Assembly (NCBI GenBank): GCA_020073645.1 | Contig: JAIQET010000010.1 | Coordinates: 1 to 64,000 of the forward strand | Length of the DNA: 64,000 bases | Reading direction: 5' to 3' | DNA from: Terriglobia bacterium | GTDB lineage: Bacteria; Acidobacteriota; Terriglobia; Terriglobales; Acidobacteriaceae | Part shown: positions 27,776 through 35,220 of the stretch, in pieces | Numbering within the stretch: the first letter of the stretch is position 1 | Layout of the letters: every line of letters begins with the position of its first letter | The notes under the pieces: model-generated | The model's input: only the letters and a program-made list of their open reading frames with translations | What the model was told of the DNA's origin: nothing | Databases searched by the model: none | Made by a program: the position numbers and the translations under genes

Positions 27776-29089
27776 ATGAGTCTGCGATACGTCCTTTTGC
27801 TTGGTTCCTTTGCCCTGACTACAACTGTTCTCCCCGCTCAGCAGCCTGCCACAGCTTCCCAGTGCCTTGACTGCCACGGCAAGGTCACGCCCAACATCGT
27901 CTCTGACTGGAAGCTGAGCAAGCACAGCCAGCTCGATGTCACCTGCGTCACCTGCCACGGCGATCAGCACACTTCGGCCGATGATGTTGCCAAGGTGAAG
28001 ATTCCCACGCCCGATACCTGCGCCACCTGCCACCAGACCCAGGTCGAACAGTACAAGAAGGGAAAGCATTCCATGGCGTGGGCAGCGATGCTGGCCATGC
28101 CCACCATCCACTGGCAACCCATGGCCATGATCGAAGGGGAGAAGGGTTGCGGCGGCTGCCACAAGATCGGCCTGAAGTCTCCCCAGGACATGGCGGCGCT
28201 CAACCGCGTGGAAAACGAATTCGGGACGGCCTCTTGCGACTCTTGCCACACCCGCCACACCTTTTCCGTGGAAGAAGCCAAGCAACCGCAGGCCTGCGAG
28301 AGCTGCCACATGGGCTTCGATCATCCCCAGTGGGAGATGTACTCCTCGTCCAAACACGGCGTGCGTGAGGACCTGAAGCAGCGCAAGATTCTGCCCGCCG
28401 ACGCCGCCGCCCCAACCTGCCAGACCTGCCACATGCAGGACGGCAACCATGAAGTGCGCACCGCGTGGGGCTTCCTAGCCGTACGCCTCCCTATGCCCGA
28501 GGACAAGCAGTGGGCCGCCGATCGCGCCACCATCCTGCAAGCCCTGGGCGTGCTCGATCCCGAGGGCAAGCCAACCGCTTTGCTGGAGACCGTCAAAGCC
28601 GCCGATGTCGCCCGCCTCACCCAGGAAGACTGGCAACGCGAGCGTGACAAGATGCTTAAGACCTGCAACCAGTGCCACTCGCTCAATTTTGCCAAGCAGC
28701 AGCTTCATCTCGGGGACGACATGATCCGCAACGCCGACCACTTGATGGCGGAAGCGATTCAGATCGTGGCCGGCCTGTACAAAGATGGGGTGCTGCCGAA
28801 GCCCAAGAACTACGCCTACGCCTTTCCCAACCTGCTCACCTTCCACGACGCCCCGACGGTGATCGAGCAGAAACTTTTCGTCATGTACCTGGAACATCGC
28901 ATGCGCACTTTCCAGGGCACCTTCCACGCCAGCCCCGATTACGCACTGTGGTACGGCTGGAGCGAAATGCAACGCGACCTGACCGAAATCAAGGAACTGG
29001 CTGCCGACATGCGGCGCAACCACGGAGGGCCCGGAATGCGGCCTCCGGTCAAGACCATGGGGGCGCGGGAGAAGCCGACGGGACAGTGA
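27776..29089 (+). CDS. Octaheme c-type cytochrome, HAO/cytochrome c554-like
   Basis: 437 residues, GGAGG five bases before the ATG and a signal peptide (VLLLGSFALTTTVLPAQQ). Eight CxxCH motifs start at about residues 30, 57, 82, 125, 154, 174, 215 and 297 (CLDCH, CVTCH, CATCH, CGGCH, CDSCH, CESCH, CQTCH, CNQCH), the number and spacing of octaheme proteins related to hydroxylamine oxidoreductase; the C-terminal helix with PDYALWYGWSEM is also reminiscent. Such periplasmic enzymes oxidise or reduce hydroxylamine, nitrite or related compounds. Whether a tyrosine crosslink (as in true HAO) exists cannot be judged. No quinone-oxidising partner is adjacent. Two CRP/FNR-type sites upstream suggest control by redox or nitrogen oxides. 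Confidence 0.85.
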   Translation: MSLRYVLLLGSFALTTTVLPAQQPATASQCLDCHGKVTPNIVSDWKLSKHSQLDVTCVTCHGDQHTSADDVAKVKIPTPDTCATCHQTQVEQYKKGKHSMAWAAMLAMPTIHWQPMAMIEGEKGCGGCHKIGLKSPQDMAALNRVENEFGTASCDSCHTRHTFSVEEAKQPQACESCHMGFDHPQWEMYSSSKHGVREDLKQRKILPADAAAPTCQTCHMQDGNHEVRTAWGFLAVRLPMPEDKQWAADRATILQALGVLDPEGKPTALLETVKAADVARLTQEDWQRERDKMLKTCNQCHSLNFAKQQLHLGDDMIRNADHLMAEAIQIVAGLYKDGVLPKPKNYAYAFPNLLTFHDAPTVIEQKLFVMYLEHRMRTFQGTFHASPDYALWYGWSEMQRDLTEIKELAADMRRNHGGPGMRPPVKTMGAREKPTGQ

Positions 29090-29095
29090 ACGAGA

Positions 29096-29176
29096 TTTCC
29101 AATTGCCGATTTTCAATTGCCAATTGAAAGGCTGAGTGTCTTCAATGGGCAATCGGCAATTGAAAATTGAAAATTG
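29096..29176. repeat. AT-rich hairpin repeat, copy 1
   Basis: Left arm with CAATTGCCGATTTTCAATTG, right arm its near inverse; the stem is imperfect and about 35 bases. The same element recurs at 29773, 37898 and 39349. It is strikingly AT-rich against a ~60 % GC background. Confidence 0.75.
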
Positions 29177-29243
29177 CTCTGGCTTCGGTAGCAAATCGAC
29201 TGTTCGAGGTTGTATCCTTGCTCCGCACCTCTGGAGGCTTGCT

Positions 29244-29765
29244 ATGAAACGCGCCGTCGCCGTCTTTACGCTTTTTGCTTCAAGCGCGATTCTGTTCGCG
29301 CAGCAGAACAAGGAACCGGTCTCGTCGGTGGTGAAGGAAATGCTCCCCCGGCAGGAGAAAAACATGATTGCCGCGGTCGAGGAGATGCCGGCAGACAAGT
29401 TCAGCTTCAAACCCACGCCGCAGCAGCAGACCTTCGCCCACCTGGTGATGCACATGACGGAGGCTAACTACTATCTCTGCGCCAAGGCGGCCGACGTTCC
29501 TGAGCCCAAGGCCCAGGAACTGAAAGAGACCGACAGCAAAGACAAGCTGGTCGCGGCGCTCAAGGCTTCATTCGACTTCTGCGATAGTGCGATCCCAAAG
29601 ATCACCGACACCAAGCTAGGGGATACGATCGAGGTCTGGGGTGGCCGCAAAGCGCCGCGTGCTTTCGCCGTGATCGCCCTCACCAACGACTGGACCGACC
29701 ACTACAGCATTGCGGCCATGTATCTGCGGCTGAATGGGCTATTGCCGCCGACGGCGAAGAAATAG
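29244..29765 (+). CDS. Secreted DinB-like family protein
   Basis: 173 residues from ATG 29244 (GGAGG about seven bases upstream) with a signal peptide (VAVFTLFASSAILFAQQ). The mature part has the four-helix DinB/YfiT pattern: MIAAVEEMPADKFSFKPTPQ, FAHLVMHMTEANYYLC, and DWTDHYSIAAMYLRLNGL, with histidines (MHMTEAN, DHYS) in the positions that bind metal in the family. Members include bacillithiol-type transferases; exported ones are common in Acidobacteriota and have no established substrate. Confidence 0.82.
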   Translation: MKRAVAVFTLFASSAILFAQQNKEPVSSVVKEMLPRQEKNMIAAVEEMPADKFSFKPTPQQQTFAHLVMHMTEANYYLCAKAADVPEPKAQELKETDSKDKLVAALKASFDFCDSAIPKITDTKLGDTIEVWGGRKAPRAFAVIALTNDWTDHYSIAAMYLRLNGLLPPTAKK

Positions 29766-29772
29766 GCCTGAA

Positions 29773-29863
29773 CAATTTTCAATTGCCGATTTTCAATTGC
29801 CAATTGAAAGGCGAAGGTGCCCGAATTTCAATTGGCAATCGGCAATTGACAATCGGCAATTTT
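29773..29863. repeat. AT-rich hairpin repeat, copy 2
   Basis: Same element as at 29096, with a GC-rich loop in the middle; it ends at the stop codon of the radical SAM gene. Confidence 0.75.
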
Positions 29864-29864
29864 G

Positions 29865-30809
29865 TTATTCGATCTGGACCAGCCCACCGACAGGTTCGGG
29901 GCTGGGATGTTGCGGGGCACGCCAGGAATCGAAGACTGACACCTGGTGCACGCAGGAAACCGTGCAATGGGGGGCGCACGATTTCTCGGTCAAATACTCC
30001 CGCCGGATGTCCGCCACCGTGTACTTCTCCAGGGGAACACCGGGATAGCCGCGCTGCTGCGAGCAGTAGTGCACGAGGCCATCTTCGCAAATATAGAGAT
30101 AGCGCGCGCCGGCGCGGCAGCGCCACTGATTGGGGCGGCCCTGGGCGATGTTGTCCTGGAAGGAGTTGATGCGCGTAAAGCTGCGCTTCTCCATCGCCTT
30201 CATCTCGTGGTAGACGCGCCGCTCTTCCTCGCCCAGCGGCTGCAGCTGTCCGTCGCCGTCGTGAATAATCCCGACCGTCGAGCTGAAACCCAGTTCCAGC
30301 GCGCGTTTGCCGATCACCAGCGCGTCCTGCGGATTGCTGACGCCACCGCCGACCACGGAATTGATGTTCACGTGGAAATCGGCGTGCTCGGCGAGGAGCT
30401 GCAACTTCTTGTCCAGCACCTTCAGGCTCTTCTTCGACACGGCATCCGGCGTGACGTTATCAATCGAAATCTGCAGCCACTCCAGGCCCGCCCGGTTCAG
30501 CTTCTGAATGCGCTCCGCGGTCAGCAGGTAGCCGTTGGTGATCAGACCGGCGACCATGCCGCGCTTGCGAATGCGGCGGATAATTTCATCCAGTTCAGGA
30601 TGCAGCAGCGGTTCACCACCGCTGATGGTGATCACCGACGTGCCCAGCTCAGCCAGTTTGTCCACGCGCTGGAACATGGTTTCAGTCGGCACTGGCTTGG
30701 AGAAATCGTCGTACTCGTTGCAGTACTTGCAGGCAAGATTGCAACGCCGCACCGGAATGATGTGCGCCAGCAGCGGATGCTCAGTGGACAGGAACGCACG
30801 CGTTACCAT
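29865..30809 (-). CDS. Radical SAM enzyme with C-terminal cysteine-rich (SPASM-like) region
   Basis: 314 residues from ATG 30809 (an ATG at 30878 would add 23 unfamiliar residues). The cluster motif [13 protein letters not shown] is CxxxCxxC, followed by the [14 protein letters not shown] glycine-rich SAM contact and ITNGYLL. C-terminal cysteines ([28 protein letters not shown]) suggest one or two auxiliary clusters as in SPASM/Twitch enzymes that modify peptides or lipids (PqqE, HpnH, anaerobic sulfatase-maturase relatives). No peptide substrate gene is next to it. Function unassigned. Confidence 0.87.
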   Translation of the reverse strand: MVTRAFLSTEHPLLAHIIPVRRCNLACKYCNEYDDFSKPVPTETMFQRVDKLAELGTSVITISGGEPLLHPELDEIIRRIRKRGMVAGLITNGYLLTAERIQKLNRAGLEWLQISIDNVTPDAVSKKSLKVLDKKLQLLAEHADFHVNINSVVGGGVSNPQDALVIGKRALELGFSSTVGIIHDGDGQLQPLGEEERRVYHEMKAMEKRSFTRINSFQDNIAQGRPNQWRCRAGARYLYICEDGLVHYCSQQRGYPGVPLEKYTVADIRREYLTEKSCAPHCTVSCVHQVSVFDSWRAPQHPSPEPVGGLVQIE

Positions 30810-30996
30810 GCGCGCCCCGCGGAGATTCCGGTGGAGAGCTTTCAAACGGCAGCGTACGCTGGTACGGCTGGAAGGCATGAAGTTAATGCTCGATTAGAAC
30901 ACATTCAGACGCTAACTGCATCATTTCAAACAGCGTTCTGCGTATTTCGCCGGGCGAATGGCAGGAGCGGAAGATGAACGGGGAGGCACAGAACGG

Positions 30997-31420
30997 TCAT
31001 TCGATCAGCTTGCGCCAGGATTCGTCCCGGGGCCACAGCTCGTGTCCCGCTTCTTGAAGGGCTTCCAGGGCCACGCCAGCAAACTCGTCTTTCACCAGCA
31101 CGTAATCGGTATCGAAGGTCGAGATGGCAAAGATTGGGGACCCCGCTCTCTGCCAGAGGACCAATGAACGACGACAGGACTCCGGTTTGCGAGAAGGGAA
31201 AAGGACCTTCGAGCTTGAAGCAAATCCAGCGCTTGTCGGCCTTCACTGCTTCTGGAACATTCTCCGCAGGACACACGATAGAAAGCTCGTCCGCCGTGCG
31301 CGTGACCGATGTAACCACACCGTTCAGCGCCCAGTCCGGCAGCGGGGCCTCCGGTGGCAGCCGGCAGACCGCGAAACTCCCGGTAATCCATCGGAACTTG
31401 AGCTTGTGCTTTGGCGACAC
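30997..31420 (-). pseudogene. ACT-domain protein (COG3603-like), disrupted by one-base frameshift
   Basis: From GTG 31420 (AGGAG four bases upstream) the frame encodes GSFAVCRLPPEAPLPDW, VTRTADELSIVCPAENVPE and LEGPFPFSQTGVLSSFIGPLAESGVP, the N-terminal ACT half. At the CCCC run at 31139-31142 the frame is lost; the correct continuation (IFAISTFDTDYVLVKDEF ... SWRKLIE, stop 30997-30999) is in the next frame. Removing one C restores a ~140-residue protein of the ACT-like, aspartokinase-regulatory type. Either a real inactivation or a homopolymer sequencing error. Confidence 0.85.
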
Positions 31421-31545
31421 GGTTCTCCTGGAGTTAACGGAAAGAACAAACAAGCACCTCGGCGGCTGAAGCCGTTGAGGTGGGTCCGGCTACCGCAGCG
31501 CTAAAGCGCTGCGCCACCCAAAGGCACCTGCGCATTGGCTAATTG

Positions 31546-32238
31546 CTAGCTGCTAATTGCTTTCTTCAGCGCCGCCCGTGCCAGCAGCCGGGTTGAATCC
31601 AGCGTGGGCAGCGGCGACGAGTCCGGCGTCACCAGCAGCGGGATTTCGGTGCACCCCAGGACCACTGCGTCGCAGCCCTCCTGCGCCAGCCCGCGAATCA
31701 CTTCGGTAAAGTACGCCAGCGACCGCGGCGTGAACTGCGCGTTCACCAGTTCGTCGAAGATAATCTGGTTGATCTTCTCCCGCTGTTTGGGCCCGGGAAT
31801 GCGGTGCTCGAGCCCAGCGGCCTTCAGCTTCTCCGGATACACCGGCCCTTCCATCAGGTAACGCGTGCCCAGCACGCCCAGCCGCTTGTAGTGGCAATGC
31901 CTGGCCTCGTTGGCCACTTCTCGCGCGATGTGCAGCCACGGCCGCGGCGAGCGATGCTCCACCAGATCAAAGGCCTGGTGGATGGTGTTGTCCGGACAAA
32001 TCAGGAAGTCGGCCCCCGCTTTGGCCAGCTTTTCCGCCGAAGAGAGCATCAGCTCCGCCACGCCGGCCCAATCGTTGGCATCTACGCAGCGCATGTACTC
32101 GGCCAGGGGGTGGGTGTGCATGGAGACTTCGGGATGGTTGTGCCTGCCCATCAGTTCCGCGCCTTCCAGGCAGACGGTGCAATAGCACAGCGCTGCTCCC
32201 TCCGCGCTGCAGGCGACGATTCCAATGTGCTGGGGCAT
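31546..32238 (-). CDS. Aspartate/glutamate racemase family protein
   Basis: 230 residues. The two catalytic cysteines of cofactor-independent racemases are visible: FLICPDNTIH (about residue 81) and AVVLGCTEIPLLV (about residue 195). Family segments IGIVACSAEGAALCY and LGVLGTRYLMEG are present. It interconverts L- and D-amino acids, perhaps for cell-wall or D-aspartate metabolism; the substrate is not certain. It is followed on the same strand by adenosine deaminase but spacing gives no evidence of function. Confidence 0.9.
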   Translation of the reverse strand: MPQHIGIVACSAEGAALCYCTVCLEGAELMGRHNHPEVSMHTHPLAEYMRCVDANDWAGVAELMLSSAEKLAKAGADFLICPDNTIHQAFDLVEHRSPRPWLHIAREVANEARHCHYKRLGVLGTRYLMEGPVYPEKLKAAGLEHRIPGPKQREKINQIIFDELVNAQFTPRSLAYFTEVIRGLAQEGCDAVVLGCTEIPLLVTPDSSPLPTLDSTRLLARAALKKAISS

Positions 32239-32308
32239 GGTTAGAACTGATTGCGGGTTTCAGATTGATGATTGCAGATTTTTCCACGGAGCGGTAGACC
32301 AGCCTGAA

Positions 32309-33331
32309 TCATCGGGCAGCCGTGGCGTCAAACAGATTCAGAAATCCGAGCTTCTTCTCCGCGGGTAGAAACGATGCTTCGAATGAATTGCGCGCCAGCT
32401 CGCGCAGGTGCTCGTCGGTGAAACTGAACGATTCCCGCGCCAGTTGGTATTCCTGCGCAAGCGAGGTACGAAACATCGCGGGGTCGTCAGTGTTGAGAGT
32501 GATCATGACGCCCTGGTCGAAGTAATTTCGCACCGGATGCTCGGCCAGCTTGCGGCAGCAGCCGGTTCGCAGATTGCTGGTGAGGCAAATCTCCACCGGG
32601 ATTTGCCGGGTGGCCAATTCTTCGACCAACTCGGAATCCTGCCAAGCGGTCAGCCCGTGCCCGATGCGCTCGGCGCGCAGATTCAGCGCGCCCCAAATAG
32701 ATTCCGGACCGGCGGTCTCGCCGGCATGCGCCGTCAGCCGAAGCCCGTGGTCGGCAGCATAGGCATAGACATCGCGGAACAATTCCGGCGCCGCCCTCCG
32801 CTCGTCGCCACCAATCCCGAAACCGACGACGTTCCGTTCTTTGTAGCGCACCGCAAGCTCAGCCACATGCTGCGCCTCGACCGGGCCGAAGTGGCGCACG
32901 GCATCGAAGATCCAAAGCAGCGAGATGCCGAAGTCCCGTTCCCCCCGCTGCCGCCCGCGCTCCAGACCCTCAAAGATGGTGTCAAAATTCTGCTTGCGCC
33001 AGAGGCAGACGCCCACCGAAACGTACACCTCGGCATGCAGCACGCTCTCGGTTTTTAGCTTCTTCATCAGGCGGTGGGTGATGAGTTCGTAGTCCTCGGG
33101 AGTGCGCAAATCCTCCGTGACCGCCTTGAAGGCCATGAGGAAGCCGTTGAAGTCCTTGTATTGGTAAAGCTGTTCGACCTGGGCGAGTGTGCCATCCCGG
33201 CCGTGACGCTGCTTCAGTTCAAGCACGGTGGCAGGATCAACCGAGCCTTCGAGGTGCAGGTGCAGTTCGGCCTTGGGCAGGGAGAGAGTGAATGGGGTGG
33301 GGAGGACAGCCGATGTCTCGGAGCTGATCAC
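32309..33331 (-). CDS. add: Adenosine deaminase family protein
   Basis: 340 residues from GTG 33331 (AAGGG six bases upstream); the longer frame contains antisense of the permease gene. Zinc and catalytic motifs: PKAELHLHLEGS, LTAHAGE, GHGLTAW and TLNTDDPAMF. This is the adenosine deaminase pattern, although aminofutalosine or adenine deaminases share it. The start lies 14 bases after the stop of the amino-acid permease, so the two are one operon, and the enzyme may recycle a nucleoside base. Confidence 0.88.
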   Translation of the reverse strand: MISSETSAVLPTPFTLSLPKAELHLHLEGSVDPATVLELKQRHGRDGTLAQVEQLYQYKDFNGFLMAFKAVTEDLRTPEDYELITHRLMKKLKTESVLHAEVYVSVGVCLWRKQNFDTIFEGLERGRQRGERDFGISLLWIFDAVRHFGPVEAQHVAELAVRYKERNVVGFGIGGDERRAAPELFRDVYAYAADHGLRLTAHAGETAGPESIWGALNLRAERIGHGLTAWQDSELVEELATRQIPVEICLTSNLRTGCCRKLAEHPVRNYFDQGVMITLNTDDPAMFRTSLAQEYQLARESFSFTDEHLRELARNSFEASFLPAEKKLGFLNLFDATAAR

Positions 33332-33345
33332 GACCTGCCCTTCGG

Positions 33346-34932
33346 TTAGCGTTTCGCTGCAAACTCGCTGTGGTGCCGGCTGTAGAAAATGTAGATGATC
33401 AACCCGATCGTCAGCCACACCACGAAGCGGATCCACGTGATCACGGTTAAGCCGGTCATCAACCCGCCACACAGCACAATCGAAATCAATGGGAACCAGG
33501 GCACGAAGGGAACGCGGAAGGCGCGTTTCCGATCTGGTTGCCGGCGTCGCAGAAGAATCACCCCGAGAGAAACCAGAACAAACGCGAACAGGGTCCCGAT
33601 GTTGGAGAGATCGGCGGCGTCACCGATATCCACCATTCCCGCCGGAATTCCCACCGCGAAGCAGGCAATCCAGGTGGACCAGTGCGGCGTCTTGAACTTG
33701 GGGTGTACGGCGGAGAACAGCTTGGGCAGCAGGCCGTCGCGCGACATGGCGTACCAGATTCGGGCCTGGCCATACTGGAACACGAGCAACGATGAAATCA
33801 TTCCCGTAAGCGCACCCACCACGATGATGGACCGGTACAACGGGTGTGCGCCCAACTGCTGGAGCGCGTAGGCCACCGGAGCCTCGGCGGCTTTGCCTGA
33901 GACAAAAGTCGTGTACTTCATCATGCCCAGCAGGACGACTGCCACTCCCACGTAGAGGATGGTGCAGATAATCAGCGAAGCAATGATGCCGATGGGCAAG
34001 TCGCGCTGCGGGGTACGGCACTCCTCAGCCGCGGTGGAAACCGAATCGAACCCGATGTAGGTGAAGAAGACGATGGCGCCGCCGGTAACGATCCCGGCAA
34101 ATCCGGAGGGCGCGAACGGCTTCCAGTTGGCGGGATTGATCAACATGCCGCCCACCACCAGGAACGTGAGAATGGCGCCGATCTTGATTGCGACCATCAC
34201 GTTGTTGGCCTCGGCGGACTCGCGTACGCCGCGCACCAGAAGCAGAGTCAAGATGAAGACGATGAGAAACCCGGGCACATTGAAGTAGGCGCCGGTCCAA
34301 TGTCCCGAGGCCCAGACCGGGCTGGCCCACTGATCCGGCAAGTTGATGCCAAATGCCGCCAATTGTGCCTTGGTGTAGCCGCTGAAGCCCACGGCCACTG
34401 CGACGTTGCTGACCACGTACTCCAAGATCAGGTCCCAGCCGATGATCCAGGCAAAAATCTCGCCCAGCGTGGCGTAGGAGTAGGTGTACGCGCTGCCGGC
34501 GATGGGAATCATCGAAGCCAGTTCGGCGTAGCACAAGCCGGCAAAGCTGCAGGCGAAGGCAACCAGGATGAAGGAGATCGCAATGGACGGCCCCGCTGCC
34601 GGACGCCCATGCATCAGCGCGCCGGCGGTGCTCCCGGTGCGCAGGAAGTTGCTAATCAGGTCAAGCACCTGGGCGTGCAGGATGGAGGGCGCTTCGAAGT
34701 GCTCGCCCGCCGCCGCGGTGCCGGTGAGCACGAAGATTCCGGACCCAATGATGGCGCCGATGCCGAGAGCGGTCAGCGACCAGGGACCGAGGGTCTTCTT
34801 GAGCCGGTGCTCGGGCTCGTCGGCCTCAGCGATCAATTTGTCGATGGACTTGCAGCGCAGCAGCTGGTTGCCCGAGTTGGCGGGTTCGACCGGCGTGGTC
34901 GTCTGTTGATTGGTGGACGGTATTTGTGCCAA
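33346..34932 (-). CDS. APC-superfamily amino-acid permease
   Basis: 528 residues from the TTG at 34932 (GAGGGGA just upstream); the ATG-like longer frame includes non-family residues. About twelve to fourteen membrane helices: the first with LGIGAIIGSGIFVLTGTAA, the CAT/YveA-type signature, then IAISFILVAFACSFAGLCYAEL and many others, ending VWLTIGLIIYIFYS. A helix-broken loop before helix three and the cytoplasmic C-terminus fit the cationic amino-acid transporter group. Operon partner of adenosine deaminase; the link between the two substrates is unclear. Confidence 0.88.
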   Translation of the reverse strand: MAQIPSTNQQTTTPVEPANSGNQLLRCKSIDKLIAEADEPEHRLKKTLGPWSLTALGIGAIIGSGIFVLTGTAAAGEHFEAPSILHAQVLDLISNFLRTGSTAGALMHGRPAAGPSIAISFILVAFACSFAGLCYAELASMIPIAGSAYTYSYATLGEIFAWIIGWDLILEYVVSNVAVAVGFSGYTKAQLAAFGINLPDQWASPVWASGHWTGAYFNVPGFLIVFILTLLLVRGVRESAEANNVMVAIKIGAILTFLVVGGMLINPANWKPFAPSGFAGIVTGGAIVFFTYIGFDSVSTAAEECRTPQRDLPIGIIASLIICTILYVGVAVVLLGMMKYTTFVSGKAAEAPVAYALQQLGAHPLYRSIIVVGALTGMISSLLVFQYGQARIWYAMSRDGLLPKLFSAVHPKFKTPHWSTWIACFAVGIPAGMVDIGDAADLSNIGTLFAFVLVSLGVILLRRRQPDRKRAFRVPFVPWFPLISIVLCGGLMTGLTVITWIRFVVWLTIGLIIYIFYSRHHSEFAAKR

Positions 34933-35002
34933 AGGGTCCCCTCGTGTGGGCCTGGACTTTAGCAGGGCGGGCCAAAGACCCGCCCCACACAATCTCCGAC
35001 GA

Positions 35003-35164
35003 CTAGCGCTTCGCCTGGCCGCGTGCCATCTTCTTCACTTTGCGCTTCAAGGAGCCCCGGGCCGCTGTCCGCTTCTGCAGCGGCTTCTCCGCCTTGCGCT
35101 TCTTGCGCGACGTCCGCTTCGCTTTCTTCCGCTCTTCCTTGCTCAAAGCCTTGGTATTCGCCAT
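35003..35164 (-). CDS. 53-residue Lys/Arg-rich protein
   Basis: A short gene. It starts with ATG 35164, reads MANTKALSKEERKKAKRTSR and continues at high Lys/Arg density (more than half of all residues) to a stop at 35003. The composition suggests a nucleic-acid-binding or ribosome-associated peptide; no family is recognised. It lies between the permease and the helicase with independent spacing, and the codon choice is normal for this genome, so I consider it real. Confidence 0.65.
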   Translation of the reverse strand: MANTKALSKEERKKAKRTSRKKRKAEKPLQKRTAARGSLKRKVKKMARGQAKR

Positions 35165-35220
35165 GAATGCTTTTCTTTCCCCTGTTTGGATGTTAAAGGA
35201 CTGAGTGCTGAGTGCTGCCC

